NCBI GenBank assembly: GCA_001586195.1
Contig: CP014609.1
Span: 2,563,501-2,627,500 of the forward strand
Source: Solibacillus silvestris
GTDB lineage: Bacteria > Bacillota > Bacilli > Bacillales_A > Planococcaceae
Direction: 5' to 3'
Length of the DNA: 64,000 nucleotides
Position numbers and translations under genes: made by a program
The notes under the pieces: generated by a model
Database searches by the model: none
Told to the model about the DNA's origin: nothing
The model's input: only the letters and a program-made list of their open reading frames with translations
In this document: positions 8,654 to 18,162 of the stretch, piece by piece
Position numbering within the stretch: the first letter of the stretch is position 1
Layout of the letters: every line of letters begins with the position of its first letter

Positions 8654-11600
8654 TTAGCCTCCAAATTGCTCAAACAGCTCTTCTTCTGTAATATATACAT
8701 CTCTCGGTTTGCTTCCTTTTGGTTCTGAAACATAACCATGTCGCTCTAACATATCGATTAATCTAGCTGCTCGATTATAGCCAATATGATAACGGCGTTG
8801 TAAAAGTGATGTCGATGCTGAGCCTTGTTCAAACACAAATCGGCATGCCTCTTCAAACAACTCATCTTGTTCCTCTATTGTTTCTGAGCGTTTTAATAAT
8901 TCTTCCTGTTTAAAAATATATTGTGGCTCTCCTTGTTCACGTACATACTCGATAATTTCTTCGATTTCGTCATCTGTAACAAATGTACCTTGAATACGGG
9001 TTGGAGCCGACATTCCATTTCCTAAATATAGCATATCTCCGCGACCAAGCAATCGTTCTGCGCCCTGCGAATCCAATATTGTACGAGAGTCGATTTGCGA
9101 TGATACAGAAAAGGCGATACGCGTTGGAATATTTGATTTTATCAGGCCTGTAATAACATCTACAGAAGGGCGCTGTGTAGCAACAATCAAATGAATTCCT
9201 GCAGCACGGGCTTTTTGCGTAATTCGCACAATGCTATCTTCCACATCTTGTGGAGACATCATCATTAAATCTGCCAACTCATCGATGACAATCAATAAGT
9301 ATGGTAGCTTCTGTGCATACATACCATTTGCATCACACATTTTATTATATGCTTCTATTTTACGTGCACCGCTGTGCATAAATAACTCATAACGTCTTTC
9401 CATTTCTTCTACTGCCCACTTTAATGCTGCAGTAGCCGCTTTAACATCTGTAATAACAGGGCTGACTAAATGCGGAATATGGTTAAATGGTGCCAGTTCC
9501 ACCATTTTCGGGTCAATCAGCATTAGCTTTAATTCATTCGGATTTGCTTTGTAAAGCAGGCTGACTAAAATCGAGTTAATACATACCGATTTACCCGATC
9601 CTGTCGCTCCGGCAATTAAACCATGCGGCATTTTCCGTAAGTCGATTGTGACAGGCTTCCCTGTTAAGTCCAAGCCCAGTGCCGCCTCTAATGGAGAATC
9701 AGAATCTTTAAACGATGCTGATTCTGTCACTTCAGAAAGACGGACCGAACGCGAAATCCGGTTTGGAATTTCAATACCGATTGAACGTTTCCCCGGAATT
9801 GGCGCATCAATACGAATATCCTTTGCAGCCAAGGCCAATTTAATATCATCCATTAAATTGCGGACTTTACTTACTTTCGTTCCGTGCCCTACCGTAATTT
9901 CGAATTGCGTAACAGCAGGTCCTTGTACGATCGATTCAATTTGTGCCTGAACCTGGAAATGCGATAGTGCTTCCACTAAATTTTCGCCTTGCTCATCCAT
10001 CCAGTCACGGTCTTCTACCATTTCCTCCGGTGGTACTAAATATTCAAGAGGTGGTTTTACATAAGGTATTCTTTTAACTGGAGGTGCTTCTATTAAAGTT
10101 TCCGCTTCATCCACTGCCAATTCTTGTGAAGTAGATTCTTTTATGTCTGACGTTTCTTCAACAATCGGATCTTCCTCTTCATTAACTAAAGGAAGTACGG
10201 TCACTTCTTGAATTTCGGGTACTCCTTGAATATCCAATGTTTCTGGAACTTCTTCCACTATCGCTTCCGTAGTTGCAGCAACTTCTAAAAGTTCATCTTC
10301 TTGTGCCGGTACAACGGATTCACGTTCCAGCAATCCAATTGATGTAGAAGTAGAATTCCTCATCGTTCCCTCTTCAAGCTGACTGTTTGGTTCATGCTTT
10401 ACGACTTGCTCGTTAAAAGTAATGACTTGATCATTTTCATGTGCTTCCCGTGCATCATTCTGAGTTGTTTGAGTATCTTGATAAAAAGTTTCCACTTCAA
10501 CATCGTTTTCATGTTGCACAAAATTTTCTCGTTCAGTAAAAGCTTCATTTGGCTCTTCAAACGTATTTACACATTCTTCTCGCTTAACTTCGTCTTCTTT
10601 ATTTTTTTTACTTTGTAGACTTAGTTGCTGCTCGACAAATTGCTTTGTCATTAATTTTTGCTTATCTGACTTCAGCATTACCACATTAAAAGGAACACGG
10701 CTTCTTGTGCTGATCGGCTGTACTATGTCCGTTTCTTCCTTATTTTGCTCAATGATAGTCGCTTCCTCAGATGGTGGCATTTGCTCTACATTCAATTGAC
10801 CAATGTGAATCGTCGAGTTTTCAATCGTCACATGCTTCACTTGAACATCATTGATTGTTTCTGCAACAGGTGTGTCACCTTTTACAGTATCTTCCTGTTC
10901 ATTTCCTATGTCAGTCACTGCTTCGTTCTGTTGCTCAAGTATCGTTTCTTCCATTGGTTGTTGGTCTACCTCAGCTGGTTCATCCTTTTCGACTAAAACC
11001 ACTTCTTCATGCTCAAGTTCAGGTTCTGTTTCTGATTCAACTGGTTCTGTTTGTGGAATCTCAACTGCTAAAGAAGACTCGTGTATTAAATGTTCCTGCT
11101 GCTCTATTACGGTCTGTTGATCTTCATCTGGTGATGGTACAGCAACTGGTTCGTCCAAATGTTCTGGCGTTTCATTCTGCACAGGTTCAATTATTGATGA
11201 ATGTTGCTGTTCCTTATTTTTAAGCTTTTCTTCCTGCTGTTTTTCGATTAATGTTTCAATCGATGACGGCTTTTTAAATCCGTGTACAGGCGACGGAACA
11301 TCGGTAGGAATAAAACGTTTCCTAATTTCGATCGGTTTTAGAATTTGTTTGTTTTCCATTCTCTCCGCGCGTACAGGCTTATTATGGCGTATTGCTTCCC
11401 GCTCTTCCTTTAAATTCGGCAAGCGACGAACAGGATCTCTTGTGTGCACAACATTTGTTTGACCTTTCCCTTTACGGCGGCGTTCCAGTAAATCTCGTAT
11501 ACCAGATACTTCGACATCATATACTTCCTGTACTGTATGCTTTTGCAAATAATTTGGTAATGTCAATTTTTCCTTGTCATCATCATAAAATCGCGTCGTT

Positions 11601-11827
11601 TGTCTCTGCTCATTTTCTTGATTCGCTGTTTCCTCATAATCATCTTCTATTAAAGGGAATCGGAATGCTTTTTTCGGTGCTTCTTTTTCTTCCTGATAAT
11701 TTTGCTGTGCCTCAGTTTGTTTTGATTGGTTTATATCGTCCATTTGGGAATACTCTTCATAATCATCATATTCTTCATCTGGATCCATTTTAAATAGTTT
11801 ATTAAATTTATTTTTAATCCAACTCAT
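8654..11827 (-). CDS. sftA: SftA, soluble FtsK/SpoIIIE-family DNA translocase
   Basis: SftA uses ATP to move DNA and clears chromosomes from the division site before septum closure. The 1057-residue protein has no transmembrane segment, unlike FtsK and SpoIIIE. Residues about 60-590 are a low-complexity linker rich in Glu, Gln, Val and Thr. The motor follows: Walker A GATGSGKSVC, Walker B LLIVIDELADL, and a C-terminal gamma winged helix (about 990-1055) that should read polar DNA motifs. The B. subtilis protein is ~950 residues; the extra length lies in the linker. An AT-rich 17-bp inverted repeat (GTATAT-N5-ATATAC, 11909-11925) sits 80 bp upstream, and a terminator separates it from ytpR. 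Confidence 0.92.
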   Translation of the reverse strand: MSWIKNKFNKLFKMDPDEEYDDYEEYSQMDDINQSKQTEAQQNYQEEKEAPKKAFRFPLIEDDYEETANQENEQRQTTRFYDDDKEKLTLPNYLQKHTVQEVYDVEVSGIRDLLERRRKGKGQTNVVHTRDPVRRLPNLKEEREAIRHNKPVRAERMENKQILKPIEIRKRFIPTDVPSPVHGFKKPSSIETLIEKQQEEKLKNKEQQHSSIIEPVQNETPEHLDEPVAVPSPDEDQQTVIEQQEHLIHESSLAVEIPQTEPVESETEPELEHEEVVLVEKDEPAEVDQQPMEETILEQQNEAVTDIGNEQEDTVKGDTPVAETINDVQVKHVTIENSTIHIGQLNVEQMPPSEEATIIEQNKEETDIVQPISTRSRVPFNVVMLKSDKQKLMTKQFVEQQLSLQSKKNKEDEVKREECVNTFEEPNEAFTERENFVQHENDVEVETFYQDTQTTQNDAREAHENDQVITFNEQVVKHEPNSQLEEGTMRNSTSTSIGLLERESVVPAQEDELLEVAATTEAIVEEVPETLDIQGVPEIQEVTVLPLVNEEEDPIVEETSDIKESTSQELAVDEAETLIEAPPVKRIPYVKPPLEYLVPPEEMVEDRDWMDEQGENLVEALSHFQVQAQIESIVQGPAVTQFEITVGHGTKVSKVRNLMDDIKLALAAKDIRIDAPIPGKRSIGIEIPNRISRSVRLSEVTESASFKDSDSPLEAALGLDLTGKPVTIDLRKMPHGLIAGATGSGKSVCINSILVSLLYKANPNELKLMLIDPKMVELAPFNHIPHLVSPVITDVKAATAALKWAVEEMERRYELFMHSGARKIEAYNKMCDANGMYAQKLPYLLIVIDELADLMMMSPQDVEDSIVRITQKARAAGIHLIVATQRPSVDVITGLIKSNIPTRIAFSVSSQIDSRTILDSQGAERLLGRGDMLYLGNGMSAPTRIQGTFVTDDEIEEIIEYVREQGEPQYIFKQEELLKRSETIEEQDELFEEACRFVFEQGSASTSLLQRRYHIGYNRAARLIDMLERHGYVSEPKGSKPRDVYITEEELFEQFGG

Positions 11828-11990
11828 AATTAACCACTTCTTTCCTTAAAAACATTGCCGTACAAATTCCACTATTTGAGACGGTCTTTATTTCTTATAT
11901 TAAATACAGTATATAAATAATATACACCTCAAAAGCATATCATATTTGCCGGGTAAATGCGCTTTGTCGCTGATATTTTTAAGGATAAAA

Positions 11991-12031
11991 AAAAGTTAGT
12001 ATGAGAGACTCAGCTCAACATACTAACTTTT
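11991..12031 (-). terminator. Terminator after ytpR
   Basis: A perfect 13-bp stem (AAAAGTTAGTATG / CATACTAACTTTT) is followed by eight T residues on the minus strand. It separates ytpQ-ytpR from sftA. Confidence 0.9.
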
Positions 12032-12039
12032 CGTACTAA

Positions 12040-12654
12040 TTAACGAGTTGAAACCTCAAATGGGCTTCCTACTTCTGCAGAATCATCCAGTACTAAAATA
12101 CCTTTTACTTCCGGTGCGCCTGGAATTGCCAGTTCACGTGCAGAGCAAAGCATACCGAATGAATCTTCACCACGTAAGTTTCCTTCTTTGATCAACAAAC
12201 CAGAAGGCATCACAGCACCAACTTTTGCGACAACTACTTTTTGACCTGCATCTACATTCGGTGCGCCACATACGATTTGTAATGTTTCATCCCCAACGTT
12301 CACTTTACAAACACTTAGTTTATCTGCATTTGGATGCTTTTCTTTTGATTCAACATAGCCGACTACAAATTTTGGAGAAAAATCTACTTCTAAAGAAATT
12401 TCTGCGCCATTTGCTTGTAAAGCCGCTTCTAATTTATCTACAAGTTCCGGTGTTACTTCTACATTCCCTGCAACATCCAGTTCTACGTATTTGCTTGCAT
12501 TAAAAAGGTTGAATGCTTTCACTTCACCAGTTGTTTCTTCTTTTAGGATGGCTACATCGCCAGCGCGATCCATCGCTGTTTTTACGATTGGCTCCATTGC
12601 TAATTGAACTAGTAGGACATCTCCTACATGTGCTTTGTTGTAAGCTACTTTCAT
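12040..12654 (-). CDS. ytpR: YtpR-family tRNA-binding-domain protein
   Basis: The C-terminal half of the 204 residues is an OB-fold tRNA-binding domain like the N-terminal part of PheT ([21 protein letters not shown], then [20 protein letters not shown]). The N-terminal ~85 residues are specific to YtpR. The role is unproven; binding tRNA or another structured RNA is the family inference. Its start overlaps the ytpQ stop by 4 bases (ATGA), so the two are translationally coupled. A terminator follows. Confidence 0.88.
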   Translation of the reverse strand: MKVAYNKAHVGDVLLVQLAMEPIVKTAMDRAGDVAILKEETTGEVKAFNLFNASKYVELDVAGNVEVTPELVDKLEAALQANGAEISLEVDFSPKFVVGYVESKEKHPNADKLSVCKVNVGDETLQIVCGAPNVDAGQKVVVAKVGAVMPSGLLIKEGNLRGEDSFGMLCSARELAIPGAPEVKGILVLDDSAEVGSPFEVSTR

Positions 12655-13466
12655 TTTTCTTCTTGCTCCTTTTTTACTTTGTTTTTCGCTAAAATAAATA
12701 TCGGTTCTAAATGACCGTTTTCATATACAAATGACAAGCTCGTAATCGGAACCGCGCCAACTGTAAAGAAATGCATCGTCATCTGCGCTAATACATCATA
12801 CCCTACTTCATTCCGAATATCACCAATAATTAATACATCCTGGTGTGGGACAGATACCGTCATTTCGCCTTCAATTTGGCTTTCCATTTCCTTTAAAAAG
12901 CTTTCATTTAGTATTCGGCTTGCATCATAGCCGTCATTCTGATTTAAAAAGTAATAAATATTGCCTGAAACTTCATCCCGTTTTACAGAAGTCGGCAATT
13001 TTTTTACAGAAAAACGGGCTGCTTCGCGTATATGCTCTTCTGTTACGTTTAATTTCGGCAACATTGATTCATCAATTAAACGATAAGTTGTGCCTAGATC
13101 GAGTGCATAATAAATACGTGTTTCCGCCGTATGGTCTGTCATGACAAATGCATGTCCATCATTTGACTTTTTAGGGAAGGACGTTGAGCGGATGATCGGA
13201 TAAACAGAAGCAAGTCCGCCAAAGCCCTTTTCTTCTTCCCGTTGCATCGCTAAAAACGTTTGCTCAATTGTATAAATCACTTCATCAATTGCCTGCTGTT
13301 TTTTCGTTTCGTACTTCGTTAAAATTTCGGGTAAAGAGATATCCATCCCTCGTCCGATTTTTTTATGTTCAAGACGTAATTTATCATGCTTTTCATCGAA
13401 TGTGAATGTAAAGTTTGCCTCACCTAATTTAGTCTTCAGTTCAGCTACTAACTGTTTCGATTCCAT
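12651..13466 (-). CDS. ytpQ: YtpQ, DUF1444 protein
   Basis: The 271-residue protein has no signal peptide or membrane segment and matches the DUF1444/YtpQ family: N-terminal charged region, the ILTKYE segment, a central [10 protein letters not shown] motif, and a C-terminal FILAKNK tail. Its biochemical role is unknown. AAAGGAG precedes the ATG. It overlaps ytpR and forms a two-gene unit with it. In B. subtilis the thioredoxin-like gene ytpP lies just upstream; here a lipoprotein gene with its own terminator is found instead. Confidence 0.82.
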   Translation of the reverse strand: MESKQLVAELKTKLGEANFTFTFDEKHDKLRLEHKKIGRGMDISLPEILTKYETKKQQAIDEVIYTIEQTFLAMQREEEKGFGGLASVYPIIRSTSFPKKSNDGHAFVMTDHTAETRIYYALDLGTTYRLIDESMLPKLNVTEEHIREAARFSVKKLPTSVKRDEVSGNIYYFLNQNDGYDASRILNESFLKEMESQIEGEMTVSVPHQDVLIIGDIRNEVGYDVLAQMTMHFFTVGAVPITSLSFVYENGHLEPIFILAKNKVKKEQEEK

Positions 13467-13487
13467 TCAACCACTCCTTTATCTAAT

Positions 13488-13515
13488 CAAAAACGGCTCA
13501 CAAATGTGAACCGTT
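13488..13515 (-). terminator. Terminator after the lipoprotein gene
   Basis: AACGG-C-TCAC / GTGA-A-CCGTT forms a hairpin with a 4-nt loop (13492-13515) and is followed by five T residues on the minus strand. It ends transcription from the lipoprotein gene just before the ytpQ ribosome binding site. Confidence 0.75.
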
Positions 13516-13585
13516 CCATTTACTTCTTCTATTGTAACAAAAAAGCCATGTGATTACTTTACTCAATGCTTGTACAATGCTTCAA

Positions 13586-14104
13586 CTAATCAATCACTTT
13601 CACTGTTTTTACAATTTCCATCATTTCCTGAATTTTATCGTCAATCTTCTTATCCACGGAAATAGTCGACAGCTTTACGCCGCCTAAATTAACAATCAGC
13701 TCATATTTTTCTTCAGGAAATTTTGTGACAGCAGAAAATCCGAATTGGCCAGCCGCATCGAAAGTTTTCTCTTCAACGATTTCATTTTTATTTTCCTGCT
13801 TTAATAGATCATACTGTAACTGACTGTCTTCCGGTTCGTTTTGATTGACGAATAGTATATAGGAATCTTTACCGTTCAGAATCGTATAATTCAATTCATC
13901 GATTCCTTTTTCAATACTATATCCATTTGGTAAGTATAACTCTATATGTCCAATCGTTTTGTTTGCTTTATTCGGTTCGCTGCTAAATATTGTTTCAGCA
14001 TTTTCCATCCCTGCTTGTGCCTGTTCTTCGACTGTTTGACTACATGCTGATAATATAACAACAAGTGAAGTAAGCAAAAACGCATGTATCCATTTACGAC
14101 TCAT
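13586..14104 (-). CDS. Predicted lipoprotein of unknown function
   Basis: The 172-residue product starts with a lipoprotein signal peptide: basic MSRKW, a hydrophobic core, and lipobox LSAC with Cys21 as the lipidated residue. The mature part is mostly beta-strand-like with an LPNGYSIEKG segment and a closing VKTVKVID. I do not recognise a characterised family. It should be anchored to the outer face of the membrane. It is monocistronic, with a terminator behind it, and sits where the Bacillus ytpP/ytoQ genes would be. A ribosome binding site (GAGAGGG) precedes the ATG. Confidence 0.75.
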   Translation of the reverse strand: MSRKWIHAFLLTSLVVILSACSQTVEEQAQAGMENAETIFSSEPNKANKTIGHIELYLPNGYSIEKGIDELNYTILNGKDSYILFVNQNEPEDSQLQYDLLKQENKNEIVEEKTFDAAGQFGFSAVTKFPEEKYELIVNLGGVKLSTISVDKKIDDKIQEMMEIVKTVKVID

Positions 14105-14175
14105 TGTTTTCCCTCTCTTTCAAACGTTCAATCGTATCATAATTATTTTTCAAGCCGTAATGCAACAAATGTGCT

Positions 14176-14712
14176 CTATATCTGGTCCTTTTGATCTTTA
14201 TTCATTTTAAACAGTATTTGGCCAACTAATAACTTAACAATGTGTTCAAACATTTCTTTTCGGTCAATCAGATTATTTGAAAAAATACCCACTGCCCCTT
14301 GATGATGACGAATATTTTCGCTATTTGTATAGACGTCCATCACTGGTCCAAGTTCCTTTCCCATACGAAGCTCCTGTGCAATTTCTTCAGGTAAGGCAAA
14401 TTGTGCTCCTGAGCTGGCAATGACTGTGCCATCCTTTAAAACAGCCGCCCCCCAATTACAGCAATACATTGTTCCTTCAATTTCATCGACGCCGCCTTCA
14501 AGTCCAAATGTTATATCAGCATTTGTCAGCATCATCGTATGACGTGCACGATTGATTGCACCCTGTCTTGTTTCTTCATTTGAGAATGGTTGAATCGACA
14601 CATCAGAAGGTACATCCATATTTTCTATTGCCGCTTCCGGGAAATACTGTTTAACAATTACTTCAACGGCACCTAATTTTGCTTTATTTTTCGATCCGAC
14701 TGCTACTTTCAT
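14176..14712 (-). CDS. DUF84 (YjjX-like) non-canonical purine NTPase
   Basis: YjjX-family enzymes hydrolyse ITP and XTP and so protect nucleotide pools. The N-terminal KVAVGSKNKAKLGAVE is the family's nucleotide-binding start; FSNEETRQGAINRA and FGLEGGVDE follow, the latter carrying the acidic metal-binding residues. At 178 residues it is the usual length. The frame is open up to 14913, but GGAGATG and the family N-terminus fix the start at 14712. A terminator lies between it and the peptidase gene upstream, so it may have its own promoter in that gap. Confidence 0.8.
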   Translation of the reverse strand: MKVAVGSKNKAKLGAVEVIVKQYFPEAAIENMDVPSDVSIQPFSNEETRQGAINRARHTMMLTNADITFGLEGGVDEIEGTMYCCNWGAAVLKDGTVIASSGAQFALPEEIAQELRMGKELGPVMDVYTNSENIRHHQGAVGIFSNNLIDRKEMFEHIVKLLVGQILFKMNKDQKDQI

Positions 14713-14811
14713 TATTTCATCTCCAAGCTGTTCATTTTTTAAACGGTCTATACCAATAAAAACTGGTTTACCGATTTTTATGTAAGTCACGTTAAACCTA
14801 TTTCCGCAACT

Positions 14812-14844
14812 AAAAAACAAGAATGCGATAAGTTCGCATCCTTG
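14812..14844 (-). terminator. Terminator after ytoP
   Basis: CAAGGATGCGA / TCGCATTCTTG pairs around a 5-nt loop (14818-14844) with one mismatch and is followed by TTTTTT on the minus strand. Confidence 0.8.
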
Positions 14845-14869
14845 TATTATAATATAATATTGACTTTTT

Positions 14870-15946
14870 TTATACGTTTGCGCGAATAGATTCGATTGTA
14901 GAACGGTCTGCACTTTGGATTAATTTAACTAGCAGTTCTTTCGCCGCTGCATAGTCATCTACATGAATAATCGAAGCAGAAGTGTGAATATATCGTGAGC
15001 AAACCCCGATTACTGCCGATGGAATTCCGTCATTTTGTGTGTGCACACGTCCTGCATCTGTACCACCTTGAGAAACGAAATATTGGTATGGAATATTGTT
15101 TGATTCTGCTGTGTCCAGCACAAATTCACGCATACCTCGGTGTGTAACCATTGAACGGTCCAGGATTCGGAGTAATGTCCCTTTACCTAGTTGACCAAAT
15201 TCATTTTTATCACCCGATGTATCGTTCGCCGGGGAAGCATCCAATGCAAAAAACAGATCAGGCTTAATCATATTCGATGAAACCGCTGCTCCACGTAAAC
15301 CGACCTCTTCCATAACATTTGCTCCGGAATAAATATGGCTCTTCACTTCCTGACCATGAATCTCTTTTAAAAGTTCAATCGCTAATCCACAGCCGTAACG
15401 GTTATCCCAAGCTTTCGCCATAATTTTTTTCGGGTTGGCCATCGGTGTGAAAGGACATACCGGAATAATGGATTGACCTGGTCGTACACCTAAATTCAAC
15501 GCATCTTCTTTTGAATCCGCTCCGATATCGATCAGCATATTTTTTATATCCATCGGTTTAGAACGTTCCGCATCTGTCAGTAAGTGTGGCGGAATTGACG
15601 CAATAACACCCGGAATTTCACGATCTTTCGTATAAACTGTAACGCGTTGTGCCAGCATTACCTGGTTCCACCAGCCGCCAAGTGTTTGGAAACGGATCAT
15701 GCCGTTTTCAGTAATGGAAGTAACCATAAACGCGACTTCATCCATATGGCCAGCGACTAAAATTTTTGGCGCTTGTTCATCTTTAGCTTTACGCACGCCG
15801 AATACGCCGCCTAAATTATCCTGAATAACTTCATCAGAATATTTCGCTAATTCCGAGCGCATGAAATTTCGGACTGCACGTTCATTCCCTGGTGCACCAG
15901 GCAATTCTGTTAATGTTTTAAAAAGAGCAAGTGTATCTTGATTCAT
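14870..15946 (-). CDS. ytoP: M42-family metallo-aminopeptidase YtoP
   Basis: M42 glutamyl/deblocking aminopeptidases form large cytoplasmic tetrahedral shells that trim peptides. The 358 residues contain the metal ligands and neighbours: [11 protein letters not shown] (first His, Asp), [11 protein letters not shown] (bridging Asp), EEVGLRGA (catalytic Glu pair), [10 protein letters not shown] and a C-terminal RYIHTSAS with a His ligand. AGAGGTG lies upstream of the ATG. It diverges from ytzB, as in B. subtilis. Confidence 0.92.
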   Translation of the reverse strand: MNQDTLALFKTLTELPGAPGNERAVRNFMRSELAKYSDEVIQDNLGGVFGVRKAKDEQAPKILVAGHMDEVAFMVTSITENGMIRFQTLGGWWNQVMLAQRVTVYTKDREIPGVIASIPPHLLTDAERSKPMDIKNMLIDIGADSKEDALNLGVRPGQSIIPVCPFTPMANPKKIMAKAWDNRYGCGLAIELLKEIHGQEVKSHIYSGANVMEEVGLRGAAVSSNMIKPDLFFALDASPANDTSGDKNEFGQLGKGTLLRILDRSMVTHRGMREFVLDTAESNNIPYQYFVSQGGTDAGRVHTQNDGIPSAVIGVCSRYIHTSASIIHVDDYAAAKELLVKLIQSADRSTIESIRANV

Positions 15947-16092
15947 TCTGCAACACCTCTAAATGTAGATTTACCTTCATTATACCACAAATTGCAAGCA
16001 ATATTTCGACTTTCGAACCTTCTATTATTTTTACTCTATTTTCAGAATATGATAAAGTATAGGTAGTCACTATTTTGAGGAGGTATTTTGAA

Positions 16093-16407
16093 ATGAATTT
16101 AAAAGACTTTACAATAGGGGTTGTAACAGGGATAGCAGCAGCTGTCATTGTTAAAGAAATGAGCAATCGTGTCGCACCATTTGCGAATCCAGATCATATT
16201 TTAGCCAACATTAAAGATGAATTTAAAAAGCATGCACCAATTGATGGTTCTTGGATTTACATGAAAACTGAAAACTTCAGTAATGGCTTTACAGAAACAC
16301 CGGTCTACCGTGGAGGTATTTCTCGTACAATTAACGGCGAGCTTGAGAACTACGAGTTCGCAGCAGATGCCCGTTCCGGTGCCATTGTAGATATTAAACA
16401 AATATAA
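16093..16407 (+). CDS. ytzB: YtzB-like small exported or membrane-anchored PepSY-type protein
   Basis: The product is 104 residues with a hydrophobic N-terminal stretch (residues 7-21, TIGVVTGIAAAVIVK) that could be a signal or anchor. The C-terminal half (YRGGISR...ENYEFAADARSGAIVDI) resembles PepSY domains, some of which inhibit peptidases. That fits its position divergent to peptidase gene ytoP, but inhibition is inference. The ATG at 16093 is chosen because TGAGGAGGT ends 8 nt before it; a TTG at 16075 is part of that site. Confidence 0.75.
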   Translation: MNLKDFTIGVVTGIAAAVIVKEMSNRVAPFANPDHILANIKDEFKKHAPIDGSWIYMKTENFSNGFTETPVYRGGISRTINGELENYEFAADARSGAIVDIKQI

Positions 16408-16415
16408 TGTTAAGG

Positions 16416-16448
16416 ATGCGATGACGTGATTTTGTCATCGCATTTTTT
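16416..16448 (+). terminator. Terminator after ytzB
   Basis: A 10-bp stem (ATGCGATGAC / GTCATCGCAT) with an 8-nt loop is followed by TTTTTT. Confidence 0.9.
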
Positions 16449-16524
16449 CTGCTTTACATCAAAGTATTTTCTTTACCTTTAATCATTGTAAACACAAGTA
16501 TGCTAAAAGTACACAATCGATAAG

Positions 16525-16559
16525 AAAAGCACCTGCATCGTAAACTATGCAGGTGCTTT
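16525..16559. terminator. Terminator after ytnP, possibly bidirectional
   Basis: AAAGCACCTGCAT / ATGCAGGTGCTTT is a perfect 13-bp stem. It lies right after the ytnP stop on the minus strand and has T-rich flanks in both directions. Confidence 0.85.
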
Positions 16560-16564
16560 CGTTT

Positions 16565-17425
16565 TTACTTAATCAATGCTGGTTTCGAACGTTCGAGGCT
16601 GTCTTTTACTTCTTTGCCTGTTGTATCCCATTGAATCATGCGGTAATACGCATCATGATAGAAAATAAAGCGGTAGCCATTTTCAAGTGCTTCTTTCATC
16701 AACTTTTCTTTCGCAAATACGCTTGTCATCGGGTAATCATCATATGCCAATACCCAAAGCGGATTTTGGTGGGCATGTGTCGGCATAATATCCGCCATAT
16801 GTAGCGCCACTTCCCCATTTTGCTCCAAGCGAACAATCGCATGCCCTTCACTATGACCACCCGTATGGATCATTTTTAAGCCTGGAGCTACTTCCAGCTC
16901 CCCTTCATATGTTGAAACTAAATGCTGTACAGGCTCCCAGTTTTCTTTCCAATACGTATTTTTTGAACGAATATTCGGATTGCGCATCTCATCCCATTCA
17001 ATTTGTGTCGTGTGAATAACTGCATTCGGGAAAACCGGAACAAGCTTGTCCCCTTCCCACTTCGTTAAACCGCCAGCGTGATCAAAGTGAAGATGTGTCA
17101 TTAAAATTGCATCAATATCACTTGGCTTTAATCCAGCTTCTGCTAAGCTTTTTTCAATTGTTGATTCTTCGGAAACGCCGAAATTGCGAAGCTGCTTTTC
17201 ATTTAATTTACCGGCACCTACACCCGAATCGATTAAATAATTTTTCCCCTCGTATTGAATTAAGATTGGTTCACATGCTAATTCAATCTGGTTCAATTCA
17301 TTTACCGGATATTTACGAGACCACAGTGCTTTTGGCACTACCCCAAACATAGCCCCGCCATCCAGTGCTGTGACACCCCCATGTAACCATGTCAGTGTCA
17401 TGTTGTGAAATTCAAATCGATCCAT
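16565..17425 (-). CDS. ytnP: YtnP-like metallo-beta-lactamase-fold lactonase
   Basis: The 286-residue protein has the metallo-beta-lactamase signature [10 protein letters not shown] (His111, His113, Asp115, His116), further ligands in GGHSEGHA and HMADIMP, and a C-terminal FYHDAYYR. B. subtilis YtnP is a close-length relative reported to degrade acyl-homoserine-lactone-type signals and to interfere with Streptomyces signalling; the same substrate here is inference. It precedes nothing obviously co-transcribed except trmB, which is 24 bp upstream. Confidence 0.85.
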   Translation of the reverse strand: MDRFEFHNMTLTWLHGGVTALDGGAMFGVVPKALWSRKYPVNELNQIELACEPILIQYEGKNYLIDSGVGAGKLNEKQLRNFGVSEESTIEKSLAEAGLKPSDIDAILMTHLHFDHAGGLTKWEGDKLVPVFPNAVIHTTQIEWDEMRNPNIRSKNTYWKENWEPVQHLVSTYEGELEVAPGLKMIHTGGHSEGHAIVRLEQNGEVALHMADIMPTHAHQNPLWVLAYDDYPMTSVFAKEKLMKEALENGYRFIFYHDAYYRMIQWDTTGKEVKDSLERSKPALIK

Positions 17426-17449
17426 TTCTCCATCCCCCTAAATCGTTAA

Positions 17450-18097
17450 TTATTTCGTTTTGTATTGGCATTCTAGTCGATATATTGGCTGACCGAGCTT
17501 CGAGAATTTCTCCTCGTATTCTGTCATAATATTATCTTCCGGCATATTGGCATGTAAATCCAGCGATACATAGTTTAATGCCATACCATACTCGTTCATA
17601 CTTACGAGTGAATATTCAAAAAGACCACGGTTATCCGTTTTAAAATGGATTTCACCGTTATCAACTAAAATGTTCTCATAAATTTCCAGGAATCCTTCGT
17701 GTGTTAGGCGACGTTTTGCATGGCGCACTTTTGGCCATGGATCCGAGAAGTTCAGATATACACGGTCCACATCCCCTTTTCCGAAAAACTCTTCCAGCTT
17801 CGCTCCATCAACTTTTAATAAACGTAAATTGGATGGTTTGTTCGCTGCTTCAATTTTTTCAAGGGCACAAACGATCACACTATCAAATAATTCAATACCG
17901 ATATAGTTAATCTCCGGATTTTGCAGTGCCATCCCTAAAACGAATTGCCCTTTACCCGTACCAACTTCAATATGAATCGGGTTGTCGTTGCCGAATGCTT
18001 CACTCCACTTGCCTTTATAATCTTCCGGGTTCGGAATAATTACATCAGGATGTTGTTGAATATATTCCGCTGCCCATGGTTTATGCTTTAATCTCAC
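17450..18097 (-). CDS. trmB: tRNA (guanine-N7)-methyltransferase
   Basis: TrmB methylates G46 of tRNA at N7 using S-adenosylmethionine. The 215-residue product has the family start MRLKHKPWA, the S-adenosylmethionine loop [15 protein letters not shown], the [16 protein letters not shown] catalytic segment and the [13 protein letters not shown] motif. Length and motifs are all typical. The ytnP gene begins 24 bp downstream, so they may be co-transcribed. Confidence 0.96.
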   Translation of the reverse strand: MRLKHKPWAAEYIQQHPDVIIPNPEDYKGKWSEAFGNDNPIHIEVGTGKGQFVLGMALQNPEINYIGIELFDSVIVCALEKIEAANKPSNLRLLKVDGAKLEEFFGKGDVDRVYLNFSDPWPKVRHAKRRLTHEGFLEIYENILVDNGEIHFKTDNRGLFEYSLVSMNEYGMALNYVSLDLHANMPEDNIMTEYEEKFSKLGQPIYRLECQYKTK

Positions 18098-18162
18098 TTA
18101 CTTATCCTCTTTTCTATTGTGTAGCTGCCTCATATTATAACGGAAAATAGCATCTTTTGCTT

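Noticed and set aside
10855..11223. 122-codon plus-strand frame opposite sftA
   Set aside because: It is a shadow of the low-complexity Glu/Gln-rich linker read in reverse; no ribosome binding site is present.
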